A stretch of 64,000 bases of DNA, taken from assembly GCF_006716485.1 (NCBI RefSeq), contig NZ_VFPD01000001.1, positions 2,834,008 through 2,898,007 of the forward strand, given 5' to 3'. The DNA comes from Chryseobacterium aquifrigidense. Its GTDB lineage: Bacteria; Bacteroidota; Bacteroidia; Flavobacteriales; Weeksellaceae. Positions 16,424 to 25,988 of the stretch are shown piece by piece. Made by a program: the position numbers and the translations under genes. A model generated the notes under the pieces. The model was not told where the DNA came from. It saw only the letters and a list, made by a program, of their open reading frames with translations, and made no database searches. The first letter of the stretch is position 1. Each line of letters begins with the position of its first letter.

Positions 16424-18049
16424 ATGCCCTTATCTTATGTATATGGAACTTCTGAGGTTTCATTATTAGGCCAGACCATCGGAGCCAATCTTAAAAGTAC
16501 TGTTGAAAAATATCCCCACCAGGAAGCTCTCGTCTGCGTTCATCAAAATTACAGAGCCACCTATCAGGAATTTTATAATCAGACCACCGCTGTTGCAAAA
16601 GCCTTATTGTTTTTAGGAGCAAAAGCGGGTGACAGAATTGGAATCTGGGCTTCCAACCGCTATGAGTGGGTACTTTTACAGTATGCGACGGCAAGAATCG
16701 GAACTATTCTAGTGAATATCAATCCGGCCTACAGGACTCATGAGCTCACGTATGTACTCAATCAGTCTGCAGTTCGTTTTATTTTTTCTTCTTTAAGCTT
16801 TAAAACCAGCAATTATAAAGAGATGGTTGAATATGCGAAAGAAGTATGCCCAACCCTTGAGCACGAAATATTCTTTGATGAAAACTGGGAATACTTTGTG
16901 AATAACGGACAGGAAATTTCAGACGAAGTGCTTCACAGTTTTGAAGAACATGTACAGTTTGACGATCCGGTTAATATCCAGTATACTTCCGGAACTACCG
17001 GTTTTCCGAAAGGTGTCACACTTTCTCATCATAATATTCTCAATAACGGTTATTTTATTGGTATCAGACTAAAATATACGGAGAAAGACCGCGTCTGCAT
17101 TCCTGTACCTTTTTACCACTGCTTTGGAATGGTCATCGGAAATATGTGCTGCACAGCTCACGGAGCCTGTATGGTCATTCCGAATGACAGTTTTGATCCG
17201 GAGATTACTTTAAAAGCTGTTTCAGACGAAAAATGTACTTCTTTGTATGGAGTACCCACCATGTTTATTGCTGAACTGGCAGTAAAAGATTTTGACACCT
17301 ATGATTTTTCAAGCTTAAGAACTGGTGTTATGGCTGGTTCCGTATGCCCTCCTGAAATCATGAAGAAAGTGGAAAATCTGATGAATATTAAAGAAATGAG
17401 TATCTGCTACGGAATGACGGAAACTTCACCTGTATCTACTCAGACTTTAATAGGAACACCGCTGGAAAAGCAGGTCAGCACTGTAGGAACCGTTCAGGAT
17501 CATCTTGAAATTAAAATCATTGATGAAAGTGGCAGAACCTTAAAACGTGGGGAGCATGGCGAACTTTGCACCAGAGGATATTCTGTCATGCTGAAATACT
17601 GGAATGATCCTGAAAACACTAAAAAAGTGCTGGACGAAGCCCGCTGGATGCATACAGGAGATATGGCAGTAATGGATAAAGACGGCTATATTACTATTTC
17701 TGGAAGGATAAAAGATCTGATTATCCGTGGTGGAGAAAATATTTCCCCAAAAGAAATTGAAGATTTTTTATATACTTATACCAACATTCTTGATGTCCAG
17801 ATTATTGGTGTTCCCAGTGAAAAATTCGGGGAAGAAGTAATGGCATGGGTAAAAGTGAGAAAAGGATTTACCATCACGGCGGAAGAACTTCAGGAGTACT
17901 GCAAAGGAAGAATTGCCCATTATAAAGTTCCGAAATACTGGAAATTTGTAGATGAATTCCCAATGACCATTTCCGGAAAAATAAGAAAGGTGGAAATGCG
18001 GGAAATTTCAATGAGAGAATTGGGACTTGAAAATGTAAAGCAAAGCTAA
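16424..18049 (+). CDS. AMP-binding acyl-CoA synthetase
   Basis: The 541-residue adenylate-forming enzyme activates a carboxylic acid with ATP and joins it to CoA. The AMP-binding P-loop YTSGTTGFPKG is at about residues 187-197. The A5 motif YGMTETSP and the hinge GRIKDLIIRGGENISPKEIE follow, and the catalytic lysine is Lys519 in ISGKIRK near the C terminus. It most resembles medium/long-chain acyl-CoA synthetases of the ACSF2/YngI type. No fatty-acid operon partners lie next to it, so the chain length is unknown. Confidence 0.9.
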   Translation: MPLSYVYGTSEVSLLGQTIGANLKSTVEKYPHQEALVCVHQNYRATYQEFYNQTTAVAKALLFLGAKAGDRIGIWASNRYEWVLLQYATARIGTILVNINPAYRTHELTYVLNQSAVRFIFSSLSFKTSNYKEMVEYAKEVCPTLEHEIFFDENWEYFVNNGQEISDEVLHSFEEHVQFDDPVNIQYTSGTTGFPKGVTLSHHNILNNGYFIGIRLKYTEKDRVCIPVPFYHCFGMVIGNMCCTAHGACMVIPNDSFDPEITLKAVSDEKCTSLYGVPTMFIAELAVKDFDTYDFSSLRTGVMAGSVCPPEIMKKVENLMNIKEMSICYGMTETSPVSTQTLIGTPLEKQVSTVGTVQDHLEIKIIDESGRTLKRGEHGELCTRGYSVMLKYWNDPENTKKVLDEARWMHTGDMAVMDKDGYITISGRIKDLIIRGGENISPKEIEDFLYTYTNILDVQIIGVPSEKFGEEVMAWVKVRKGFTITAEELQEYCKGRIAHYKVPKYWKFVDEFPMTISGKIRKVEMREISMRELGLENVKQS

Positions 18050-18082
18050 AGTTAAAAATAAAACTTAATTACCATAAAAAAC

Positions 18083-18112
18083 AAAAAGCATTTCAGACTG
18101 AAATGCTTTTTT
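18083..18112. terminator. Bidirectional terminator between acyl-CoA synthetase and rpoN
   Basis: AAAAAGCATTTCAG (18083-18096) and CTGAAATGCTTTTT (18098-18111) form a nearly perfect palindrome between two convergent genes, with A/T runs at the ends for both directions. Confidence 0.87.
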
Positions 18113-18117
18113 ATATT

Positions 18118-19581
18118 TTAAAGTTCTTTTCTTAACCTCGCGACAGGAATATTGAGCTGTTCACGATATTTTGCGATCGTTCTTCTGGCAATATTATACC
18201 CCTGTTCTTTCAGAATGACCACTAATGCATCATCTGTAAGTGGTTTTCTCTTATTTTCTTTGCTGATCACTTCCTGAAGATGGGTTTTGATCTCCTTGGT
18301 AGAAACTTCTTCTCCATCGTCATTGGTTAAGCTGTCTGAGAACAGATCTTTAAGGTATACAATCCCATTAGGGGTATCTGCATACTTACTTTTTACCACC
18401 CTTGAAATGGTAGAGATATCAAAACCTGTAATATCTGCAACATCCTTCAGAATCATTGGTTTCAGGGACTTTTCGTCACCCGTAATGAAATAATCCTTCT
18501 GGAACTTTACGATAGCTGTAATCGTCTGTAATAAGGTATTCTGACGTTGGTTAATGGCATCTATGTACCATTTTGCAGCATCCAGTTTTTGCTTGATAAA
18601 TAAAGCAGCCTGTTTATGTTCCGATGAGTTTTTATCATGGGAATATGTGGTAAGGATATCTTTATATTCTTCAGACACTCTTAGTGTAGGTGCATTCTTG
18701 CTGTTCAGCATAGGAACTACCTGCCCGTCTTTCACCTGGATCACAAAGTCCGGAATAATTTCCTGATTGATTGTAATTGTCTGTGTATCAAAGTTTCCTC
18801 CAACTTTAGGAGATAGTTTTGATATTTCATCCAGCGCATCTTTCAGATCATCTTCTTCAATATCATATTTCTGAATGATCTTGTTATAGTGCTTATTGGT
18901 TAAAGCTTCAAACTGATGTCTTAAGATATTCGCTGCCAAAGAAACGGCTTTATCAGAGCTTACTTTCTTTTCAATCTGTAGTAAAAGACATTCCTGCAGC
19001 CCTCTTGCTCCTACTCCGGGCGGATCCAGTTTCTGAACATAATTTTCAAGGATATCCTCCACTCTTTCTTTGGTAGTATAAATTCCCTGTGAGAAAGCAA
19101 GATCATCAACAATAGATTTGATCTCTCTTCTCAGATATCCATCTGTATCTAAATTCCCGATAAGGTATTCTGCAATCTTCAGATCTTCATCACTGATATT
19201 TACCAGATGAATCTGTTCTGTCAGATAATCATATAAGGACTGGCCTTCCGTTAAAAGACTCTCGTTATCAAATTCTTCATCATCCGGAGAGTAGTTGCTG
19301 GATGCGGTTTTATAGCTTGGTTCATCGTCATAGATATATTCGTTGACGTCGAAATCTGTTTCAATGCTTTCTGTACCCTCATCCTGATAAGCGTCTTCCA
19401 GGGAAGAATAGTCATCTTCCTTAGAATCTTCTTTCGCAATTTCCAAAGCTGGGTTTTCTTCTAACTCTCTTTCCAACTCCTCTTCAAATTCAAGAGTATG
19501 AAGCTGAATAAGCTTCATCAACTGGATCTGCTGAGGAGCCAGCTTCTGTCCTAATTTGAGTTGTAAGTGTTGTTTAAGCAT
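18118..19581 (-). CDS. rpoN: RNA polymerase sigma-54 factor
   Basis: The 487-residue protein has the three sigma-54 parts. The Gln/Leu-rich activator-contact region is at the N terminus (MLKQHLQLKLGQKLAPQQIQLMKLIQL). An acidic linker covers about residues 50-110. The core-binding and DNA-binding domains end with the RpoN box ARRTIAKYRE at residues 465-474. Sigma-54 recognises -24/-12 promoters and needs an AAA+ activator; none is encoded in this window. It lies downstream of asnS on the same strand, separated by a terminator. Confidence 0.96.
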   Translation of the reverse strand: MLKQHLQLKLGQKLAPQQIQLMKLIQLHTLEFEEELERELEENPALEIAKEDSKEDDYSSLEDAYQDEGTESIETDFDVNEYIYDDEPSYKTASSNYSPDDEEFDNESLLTEGQSLYDYLTEQIHLVNISDEDLKIAEYLIGNLDTDGYLRREIKSIVDDLAFSQGIYTTKERVEDILENYVQKLDPPGVGARGLQECLLLQIEKKVSSDKAVSLAANILRHQFEALTNKHYNKIIQKYDIEEDDLKDALDEISKLSPKVGGNFDTQTITINQEIIPDFVIQVKDGQVVPMLNSKNAPTLRVSEEYKDILTTYSHDKNSSEHKQAALFIKQKLDAAKWYIDAINQRQNTLLQTITAIVKFQKDYFITGDEKSLKPMILKDVADITGFDISTISRVVKSKYADTPNGIVYLKDLFSDSLTNDDGEEVSTKEIKTHLQEVISKENKRKPLTDDALVVILKEQGYNIARRTIAKYREQLNIPVARLRKEL

Positions 19582-19699
19582 ATTCTTATTTACGTTTTAA
19601 CATAACATATTCTACGAATTTAATAAATTTATTTGATAAAAAACACATTTAGCATGATTTTTGCATTACTTATCCTAATATAATAAACTATTAAATAAT

Positions 19700-19734
19700 A
19701 AAAAAAGCCTTAACTTGTGATTAAGGCTTTTTTT
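19700..19734 (-). terminator. Terminator after asnS
   Basis: AAAAAAGCCTTAA pairs with TTAAGGCTTTTTT around TGTGA-type loop sequence, starting 6 bp after the asnS stop on the minus strand. Confidence 0.88.
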
Positions 19735-19740
19735 ATTGTT

Positions 19741-21189
19741 CTAGAATTCAGCGCTTTTCGGTGTTCTAGGGAAAGGAATTACATCTCTGATATTCGTCAT
19801 TCCTGTTACGAAAAGAACTAATCTTTCTAATCCTAAACCAAATCCGGCATGCGGTACAGAACCGAATTTTCTGGTATCAAGATACCACCAAAGTTCGTGC
19901 TCATCTACGTGCATATCTGCCATTTTCTGTTTTAAAACATCTAATCTTGCTTCTCTCTCCGATCCGCCAATGATCTCACCGATACCAGGAAAAAGAACAT
20001 CCATCGCTGCAACGGTTTTATTGTCATCGTTCAGTTTCATATAGAAAGCTTTGATTTCTTTCGGATAGTCAAATAATACTACTGGGCTTTCAAAATGTTT
20101 TTCAACAAGATATCTTTCATGCTCAGACTGAAGGTCAGTTCCCCATTTTTCAACCGGGTAAGCAAATTTTCCTTTTTTATTTTCTTTAGAGTTCAATAAG
20201 ATTTCAATGGCTTCTGTATAACTTACACGCTTAAAACGCTTAGCTACCACATTCTGAAGTTTTTCGATAAGACCTTCTTTTGCTCTTTCTTTTTCCGGTT
20301 TTGTTTTTTGTTCTTCCGCAAAACGGCTGTCTAAAAACTCAAGATCATCTTTACAGTTATCCAATACATACTGGATCACATATTTTAAGAAATCTTCCGC
20401 AAGGTCGATGTTATCCTCAAGGTTGTTGAATGCTACTTCCGGCTCAATCATCCAGAACTCGGCAAGGTGTCTTGTCGTATTAGAATTTTCTGCACGGAAA
20501 GTAGGTCCGAATGTATAAATTCTTCCCAATCCCATCGCTGCAGTTTCTCCTTCCAGCTGTCCTGAAACGGTAAGGTTTGTTTTTTTACCGAAGAAATCCT
20601 GTGCAAAATCAATTTCACCTTCTTCAGTTTTCGGCATATTGTTCAGGTCAAAATTGGTTACTCCAAACATCTCACCTGCTCCTTCTGCATCTGCTCCTGT
20701 AATGACCGGTGTGTTGATATAGAAAAACTGATTCTGGTTGAAGAATGAATGAACTGCAAAACTTACTGCGTGACGTACTCTGAATACAGCTCCGAAAAGG
20801 TTCGTTCTGAATCTTAAGTGAGCCTGCTCACGAAGTTTTTCAAGACTGTGTTTCTTAGGCTGAAGAATTGTACTCTGAAGTTCTTCCGTAAAGTTATCCC
20901 CTAAAATAATGATCTTTTTAGCGATAATTTCCACAGATTGTCCTGCTCCCTGGCTTTCCACCACTTCTCCTACTACTTTCAGGGAAGAAGCTGTACTGAT
21001 ATTCTTGATAATAGCTTCATCAAAATTTTCGAAATCAACAACTATCTGCAAATTATTAATCGTAGAACCATCATTAAGCGCAATAAAGCGATTAGCACGG
21101 AAGGATCTTACCCATCCGTAAACTGTAATGTCATGATGTAATACTTTCTTGTAATCCTTTAGGATTTCTTTGATCGTTTGCTTTTTCAT
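19741..21189 (-). CDS. asnS: Asparagine--tRNA ligase
   Basis: The 482-residue class IIb synthetase has an N-terminal OB-fold anticodon-binding domain (about residues 15-110, [21 protein letters not shown]). Class II motif 2 is in [24 protein letters not shown] and motif 3 in [29 protein letters not shown]. The NMP-binding insertion and the length fit AsnRS rather than AspRS, with the typical SAEF C terminus. The promoter element TAACTTTG is at 21236-21229, 40 bp before the start. A terminator from an upstream lost gene directly abuts this promoter. Confidence 0.96.
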   Translation of the reverse strand: MKKQTIKEILKDYKKVLHHDITVYGWVRSFRANRFIALNDGSTINNLQIVVDFENFDEAIIKNISTASSLKVVGEVVESQGAGQSVEIIAKKIIILGDNFTEELQSTILQPKKHSLEKLREQAHLRFRTNLFGAVFRVRHAVSFAVHSFFNQNQFFYINTPVITGADAEGAGEMFGVTNFDLNNMPKTEEGEIDFAQDFFGKKTNLTVSGQLEGETAAMGLGRIYTFGPTFRAENSNTTRHLAEFWMIEPEVAFNNLEDNIDLAEDFLKYVIQYVLDNCKDDLEFLDSRFAEEQKTKPEKERAKEGLIEKLQNVVAKRFKRVSYTEAIEILLNSKENKKGKFAYPVEKWGTDLQSEHERYLVEKHFESPVVLFDYPKEIKAFYMKLNDDNKTVAAMDVLFPGIGEIIGGSEREARLDVLKQKMADMHVDEHELWWYLDTRKFGSVPHAGFGLGLERLVLFVTGMTNIRDVIPFPRTPKSAEF

Positions 21190-21228
21190 TTGTTGATGAT
21201 AAATTTTTTATATAAAAATTAATGTCCG

Positions 21229-21236
21229 CAAAGTTA
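21229..21236 (-). promoter_or_regulatory. -7 element of asnS
   Basis: TAACTTTG on the minus strand, 40 bp before the asnS ATG and immediately after the upstream terminator T-run. Confidence 0.6.
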
Positions 21237-21237
21237 C

Positions 21238-21269
21238 AAAAAAACAGCGCAACTTGATGATTGCGCTGT
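21238..21269 (-). terminator. Orphan terminator upstream of asnS
   Basis: ACAGCGCAA (21244-21252) pairs with TTGCGCTGT (21261-21269), and on the minus strand a run of T follows. It sits 8 bp after the stop of a headless coding fragment, showing that a gene once ended here. Confidence 0.82.
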
Positions 21270-21277
21270 ATTTAAAA

Positions 21278-21421
21278 TCATTTAACAGGTATTAAAACTT
21301 TCAGTTCAGGAAATTCACCTTTTTTCTTCTGCCCATTCTTCTGCATTTTCAGGTTACATTTCCACTCAATATTGTCCTGAACTTCAATAATATCCGGAAT
21401 AACCCCGGAATTAACACACTT
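21278..21421 (-). pseudogene. Headless C-terminal gene remnant
   Basis: On the minus strand an open segment without a start reads KCVNSGVIPDIIEVQDNIEW, continues through CNLKMQKNGQKKKGEF and PELKVLIPVK, and ends at TGA (21280-21278). A good terminator follows 8 bp later, so this is probably the real 3' end of a gene whose 5' part is lost or decayed. An in-frame TAG lies just upstream. The protein family was not recognised. The evidence is my own translation and the terminator, so certainty is limited. Confidence 0.42.
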
Positions 21422-21554
21422 ACACTATCACTTTTGAAAAGAATAAAATATTATTTTACTCTGAGTTTTCATGGAATTAGTTTTATTGAAATGGTTATTA
21501 GTTTTTAAGTAATACGTTCGTGGTCAATTACCGGGTTATACATCCATTTTTAGA

Positions 21555-21876
21555 CTATACTATACTTTTAAACTGTGTGGCGGATTTACCGGATCTACCG
21601 TTTAATGATTTTAAATGATCACTACACTTTACATCTCTAAATTCTGAACAAATACTTCATGAGTTACATTTTAGTTTTCTGGTTATTTTTTTGTTTTTAT
21701 CCTCTTCATTAATAATTTTTCTGATACAATTCCTGAGCTTGATTTTTTAAATGATCAACACTTTGGAACTGATATCTTGTATTGTGCACATACAAAATAA
21801 ATGGTTGTGTTTTTACCTGAAGCAAAGATGCAGGAAGTGGAAGAATGACACAAGGGAATGCTTTATAGATTCATAA
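21555..21876 (-). pseudogene. Decayed coding fragments
   Basis: Two short open segments without starts can be read on the minus strand. The first, from about 21868 to the stop at 21711-21709, includes PFILYVHNTRYQFQSVDHLK and ends QAQELYQKNY. The second, about 21656 to 21555, includes FRDVKCSDHLKSLNGRSGKS. Both have protein-like composition but are bounded by in-frame stops. They may be debris of one or two minus-strand genes, together with the fragment at 21278. No family was recognised and chance ORFs cannot be excluded. Confidence 0.3.
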
Positions 21877-21938
21877 ATTTATATACCTAAAAACATGAAT
21901 TTATAAGCATTAAACAACTGGAAAATAGCAATTTAAAC

Positions 21939-23666
21939 TTAATCCAAAGACATATTTTCAATTTCTTTCAAGTAGATAGAAAGTGGTGTTCCGGTTCGTT
22001 TTTTAAAGGCTAAAGTGAAGGCCTGTTCATTATTATATCCTAATTCTTCAGCGATAAAAGGAATTTTATAAGACCTGAATTTTTTGTCATTGGCCAATCT
22101 GCTGATGGCATAATCAATACGAAGATCATTAAGGTAGGTTGCAAAGTTTTTCCCTTTGTAAGTATTGATAATTTCTGACAGATATTTTGAGTTTGTTTTT
22201 ATTTTTTTGGCAAGACTACCCAACGTAATTCCTTTATTCAAAAACTGATCTTTGTCTTCAAATATTTCAAGCTCTTTTAAAATATTCTGGGCAATATCTT
22301 CAGAAATAGTTCGGGATGTTTTGTCCTCAGTATTTTCTGTTTGAAAAGTTTCTGACAACGTCTCCTTTCTCACTTCCATAGCTCTGTTTTTTCCTACCGT
22401 GTTTTCATTAACAGATTGGATAAGATCCTGGGCGATCTTCTTATAGTTCTTTTCAGATTTTTTATATTTAAAGTAAACGTTGATAAATAGCAAATGTGAA
22501 ATCAGCAAAAGACTTAAAACAATATAAAAAAGGCTTTTTCTTTTTGTCAGCTCATTGGTAATGTTTTCTTTTTCCTGCTGAAGTTCCGGAGTATCATACC
22601 TTCTGGGAAGCTCTCTGGAAATATATCTGAACTGGTTATCCAGAACCTGATCTACCTTTAGAAATCTGTCTACATAATACAGCTGCTTCTCTGTATCACT
22701 GTTTTCTTTATAATAATCAATCAGATAGGTGTATACATCTCTCAGCTCAGGATAGATATAGTTTGTTTTAAGAACCATAGAATCTATCTTCCGGAAAAAG
22801 TCTGCTGCCTTGGCTTTTTCCTGAAGTCCGGCATATGATTTTCCCAGATACAAAAGAGTATAATTCTGATCTCTTTTGTCATTACTGTTTGTAAAGAAAT
22901 ATTTTTTACACGCTGATAAGCCGTCAATCGCTTTCTGATAATTTTTCGAATGCAGATGATAATACCCAAGCAGCTCAAGATTCTGATGATAGCGGTAAAT
23001 ATCTCTGTTTTTTTGAGAATTCTTTAAACCTTCCTGTATCAATGCATAAGCAGAATCCATTTTATTGATTTCTATATAGGCATCAGCCAGATTCAATTTG
23101 AGAGAGGTCTTTTCCTCTTCATTCATATAATCGGCTTCATAGGCATAATGTTTCAGGACTTTAGTAGTTTCCTCATGTTTTCCGATATAATTATTCAGAT
23201 AGGCAATACTGATATGTGCCAAAGCAATCTGCCTCTTATTGCCTTCTTTTTTTGCATATTTCAGTCCTAAAATATAATTGTTCAGGGCAGACTGTAGATT
23301 ATCATTTCTAAAATAAAGGTTTCCCCGTAAAAGATAAATTCTGGCCGGATAGGTATTTTCTTTGAAATTTTGAGTGAGATGTTGTAAGCTGTCAAGATAT
23401 TTTAATGCATTAGGTAAGTCTTCTTCGAAATGAAGCATAACATATCCTTCAGCAATCTGAGCCTTATTTTTTTCAGATTTTGCCTTTTTAAGATAAGAAC
23501 TGGCAATACTTTTACTGTTTCCATCTCCTATACGGCTTTTGTAGAATTCTTTATTCAATTCTTCATACGTCCGTTCTTCCAGAGCATTTTTTCCTATCTT
23601 GTTGGTCTGTGCAGGGAAAAGCACAATCCCGGTAATCAAAAACAGTAGTAAATATTTTATTTTCAT
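21939..23666 (-). CDS. TPR-containing membrane AraC-type regulator
   Basis: The 575-residue protein has a signal peptide (MKIKYLLLFLITGIVLFPAQ), then a TPR-rich region of about 300 residues (for example AEGYVMLHFEEDLPNALKYL and KTSLKLNLADAYIEINKMDSAYALI). A single TM helix follows (SLFYIVLSLLLISHLLFINVYF, about 380-400), then a cytoplasmic linker and a C-terminal AraC/XylS HTH domain with LGSLAKKIKTNSKYLSEIINTYKG and IPFIAEELGYNNEQAFTLAFKKRTG. It is a one-component membrane regulator type common in Bacteroidetes. The ATG at 23666 is preferred over GTG at 23669. A TATTTTTG -7 element is at 23694-23687. Confidence 0.85.
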   Translation of the reverse strand: MKIKYLLLFLITGIVLFPAQTNKIGKNALEERTYEELNKEFYKSRIGDGNSKSIASSYLKKAKSEKNKAQIAEGYVMLHFEEDLPNALKYLDSLQHLTQNFKENTYPARIYLLRGNLYFRNDNLQSALNNYILGLKYAKKEGNKRQIALAHISIAYLNNYIGKHEETTKVLKHYAYEADYMNEEEKTSLKLNLADAYIEINKMDSAYALIQEGLKNSQKNRDIYRYHQNLELLGYYHLHSKNYQKAIDGLSACKKYFFTNSNDKRDQNYTLLYLGKSYAGLQEKAKAADFFRKIDSMVLKTNYIYPELRDVYTYLIDYYKENSDTEKQLYYVDRFLKVDQVLDNQFRYISRELPRRYDTPELQQEKENITNELTKRKSLFYIVLSLLLISHLLFINVYFKYKKSEKNYKKIAQDLIQSVNENTVGKNRAMEVRKETLSETFQTENTEDKTSRTISEDIAQNILKELEIFEDKDQFLNKGITLGSLAKKIKTNSKYLSEIINTYKGKNFATYLNDLRIDYAISRLANDKKFRSYKIPFIAEELGYNNEQAFTLAFKKRTGTPLSIYLKEIENMSLD

Positions 23667-23686
23667 CACTCATCCTAGCTATATTA

Positions 23687-23694
23687 CAAAAATA
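23687..23694 (-). promoter_or_regulatory. -7 element of the TPR-AraC gene
   Basis: TATTTTTG on the minus strand, 20 bp before the chosen ATG. Confidence 0.5.
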
Positions 23695-23852
23695 TTATTT
23701 TTCTTCAGTAGATGCACCACTCCTTTCGCTTTTTTCCATGTATTGATCAATATTTTCGTTAAAATTGAAGATGATTTATACAAACAGAGAGTACAGGCTG
23801 AAGTTGCACTCTTTAGAACATTACTCAAAGAATCTTATCTGTTATCAATTGT

Positions 23853-23886
23853 TTGAGATTCTTCCTTACACTTCATTCAAAATGAC
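23853..23886. repeat. Half copy of the GTCATTCTGA / GAGATTCT dispersed element
   Basis: TTGAGATTCTTCCTTACACT followed by TCATTCAAAATGACAC matches one arm of the longer inverted element at 46710-46791. The rest of the 23667-24001 gap holds the promoter of the minus-strand regulator and the operator described next. Confidence 0.6.
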
Positions 23887-23908
23887 ACGCGTTAAATAAC
23901 ACCATTCA

Positions 23909-23943
23909 CGATTTGGATACATCATTCCCCGATTTGGATACAT
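23909..23943 (+). promoter_or_regulatory. Direct-repeat operator upstream of the SDR gene
   Basis: The 14-bp sequence CGATTTGGATACAT occurs twice, at 23909-23922 and 23930-23943, exactly 21 bp apart, i.e. two helical turns. This is the half-site geometry of AraC-family activators. A -7-like CATCTTTG lies at 23963-23970, so the downstream half-site falls near the -33 region. The AraC gene at 25012 is the likely regulator (inference). Confidence 0.75.
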
Positions 23944-24001
23944 TTCCCTTTTCGTAAGTTTCCATCTTTGTACCATCATTAAAACAAAAAAATATTTAAA
24001 A

Positions 24002-24841
24002 ATGGAAACAAAGAAAGTATGGTTCGTGACAGGAGCTTCAAAAGGTTTAGGATTCGAGTTGGTAAAAAAATTATTATCCGAAGGATTTCAGGTTGCTGCT
24101 ACAAGCCGTACCGTTGAATCACTGATCTCCACCATCGGAGAAACTTCTGAAAACTTCCTTCCGCTCAGCGTCAATATCACGGATAACAACGACATTAAAT
24201 CTGCCATCGCAAAAACAGTTGACCATTTCGGAAGAATTGATGTGGTTGTCAACAATGCGGGCTATGGACAGATCGGAACGCTGGAAGAACTCACTGATGA
24301 GGAAGCAAGAGAAAATTATGCAGTCAATGTTTTCGGAACCTTGAATGTGATAAGAAACGCTATGCCTTATCTGCGCGAACAAAGATCAGGAAACATCTTC
24401 AATATTTCTTCTGTTGGCGGATATTCTGCTAACTTTCCGGGCTGGGGAATCTATTGTTCTACAAAATTTGCTGTTGCCGGATTTACGGAGGCACTGGCTG
24501 AAGAAGTAAAAGATTTCGGAGTTCATGCGACTGTTGTTTATCCGGGATATTTCCGTACCGATTTTTTAACTAAAGATTCGGTGAAAACACCAGCCAATCC
24601 CATCCAGGCATATGAAGCGGCAAGAAATTCAGAGCAAGCGCACCTTAACGAAATCAATGGAAACCAGCCTAATGATCCCGAAAAAGCAGCTGATGTTTTG
24701 ATTCAGATCAGTAAAGAGAAAAACCCTCCGGTACATTTATTATTAGGTGTAGGAACGATGGAATTTCTGAATAACAAAATTGATATTTTAAAGAAAGACG
24801 CTGAGAAATGGGAAAGCCTGACTGTTTCTACTGCAATTTAA
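24002..24841 (+). CDS. Short-chain dehydrogenase/reductase
   Basis: The 279-residue classical SDR has the Rossmann glycine motif TGASKGLG at residues 10-17, the NNAGYG motif, and the catalytic Ser (NISSVGGY), Tyr151 and Lys155 (YCSTK). The Arg in AATSRTVESL after strand 2 favours NADP(H). The substrate is not readable. It is preceded by a phased 14-bp direct-repeat operator and followed by an AraC regulator on the same strand, a common arrangement in which the regulator induces the oxidoreductase. Confidence 0.9.
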   Translation: METKKVWFVTGASKGLGFELVKKLLSEGFQVAATSRTVESLISTIGETSENFLPLSVNITDNNDIKSAIAKTVDHFGRIDVVVNNAGYGQIGTLEELTDEEARENYAVNVFGTLNVIRNAMPYLREQRSGNIFNISSVGGYSANFPGWGIYCSTKFAVAGFTEALAEEVKDFGVHATVVYPGYFRTDFLTKDSVKTPANPIQAYEAARNSEQAHLNEINGNQPNDPEKAADVLIQISKEKNPPVHLLLGVGTMEFLNNKIDILKKDAEKWESLTVSTAI

Positions 24842-24854
24842 TAAGATAATCATA

Positions 24855-24960
24855 TCCTTCGGCTCCGCTCCGGACGATATTTCTAATACTTAATATTTTA
24901 ATTTATATGCATGGATTAAATATAAAATTTTAGAGAAGTCCGTCTGAGCGGAGGCGAAGA
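24855..24960. repeat. Long imperfect inverted repeat after the SDR gene
   Basis: TCCTTCGGCTCCGCTCCGGAC (24855-24875, given here as one arm) is roughly complementary to the segment at 24938-24960, which carries GTCCGTCTGAGCGGAGGCGA. The AT-rich interior also contains partly complementary tracts. It may act as a terminator for the SDR gene or be a dispersed hairpin element. Confidence 0.6.
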
Positions 24961-25011
24961 CTTTTTGAGTCAATGTATTAAACTTTTTATAAAAACAACT
25001 AACTTCGTTAC

Positions 25012-25926
25012 ATGAAACAACCCGTCCGTTTTAATTCTATATCAGATTTTCATAATTTCTGCAGTCTTCCGAATCCTGAGCATCCGCTGATCAGTTTGAT
25101 TGATTACAGCAAGGTTCGTTATGTTGTAGAAAATGAAGAACTGAAGTGGATCCAGAATTTTTATTCTATTGGTTTGAAAAAAAATGTCACTCCAAAATTC
25201 AATTACGGGCAGCAGCAATATGATTTTGACTCCGGAGTACTGTGTTTTGTTTCGCCACAGCAATACTTGAGTCTGGAAATCAATCCGGATGTAGAAGCAG
25301 AACCTACAGGATATTTATTGCTTATTCATCCTGATTTTCTTTGGAACACTTCCTTAACCAGGAAAATAAAGTCATACGATTTCTTCAGTTACCAGGTGAA
25401 AGAGGCTCTTTTCCTTTCTGATAAAGAAGAAAAAATTCTTGTTGATCTATTTAAAAATATTGAACGTGAATATCAGTCAAATACTGACAGATTCACACAG
25501 GAACTCATCATTGCCCAGATTGAATTATTACTGGTTTACTCTGACCGTTTTTATGAACGTCAGTTTTTCACCAGAAAAAAATCCAGTCACGAATTATTAT
25601 ACAAGTTTGAAGATATTCTTTCTCAATATTTTGAAAACGGAAATCTCCTTGAAAACGGCATTCCTACAGTGAAATGTATTGCCGACCAGATGAATATTTC
25701 ACCTAATTATCTCGGAACACTTTTGCGTCTTCATACTCAGCAAAATACACAGCAGCATATTCAGAACAAATTAATTGAGTCTGCCAAAGAACGTTTGAGT
25801 ACCACCAGTTTATCAGTGAGTGAAATTGCTTATGAGCTGGGATTCGAGCATCCACAATCTTTCAGTAAGCTCTTTAAACAGAAGACCAACCAGTCTCCGG
25901 GAGAGTTCAGAAAGTTATTCAATTAA
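25012..25926 (+). CDS. AraC-family transcriptional regulator
   Basis: The 304-residue soluble regulator has an N-terminal sensing domain of about 190 residues, starting MKQPVRFNSISDFHNFCSLP and containing a cupin-like stretch. The C-terminal AraC HTH pair is VKCIADQMNISPNYLGTLLRLHT and LSVSEIAYELGFEHPQSFSKLFKQKTNQSPGEFRK. It lies downstream of the SDR gene and probably controls it through the 21-bp-phased direct repeats at 23909-23943. Its own -7-like element TAACTTCG (25000-25007) ends only 4 nt before the ATG, which suggests a leaderless mRNA. Confidence 0.9.
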   Translation: MKQPVRFNSISDFHNFCSLPNPEHPLISLIDYSKVRYVVENEELKWIQNFYSIGLKKNVTPKFNYGQQQYDFDSGVLCFVSPQQYLSLEINPDVEAEPTGYLLLIHPDFLWNTSLTRKIKSYDFFSYQVKEALFLSDKEEKILVDLFKNIEREYQSNTDRFTQELIIAQIELLLVYSDRFYERQFFTRKKSSHELLYKFEDILSQYFENGNLLENGIPTVKCIADQMNISPNYLGTLLRLHTQQNTQQHIQNKLIESAKERLSTTSLSVSEIAYELGFEHPQSFSKLFKQKTNQSPGEFRKLFN

Positions 25927-25988
25927 ATTCCGGAGAGATCAATAATAGAAATGTTAATTTCATTCTATTTTGCTACAAGGAAGTTCAT

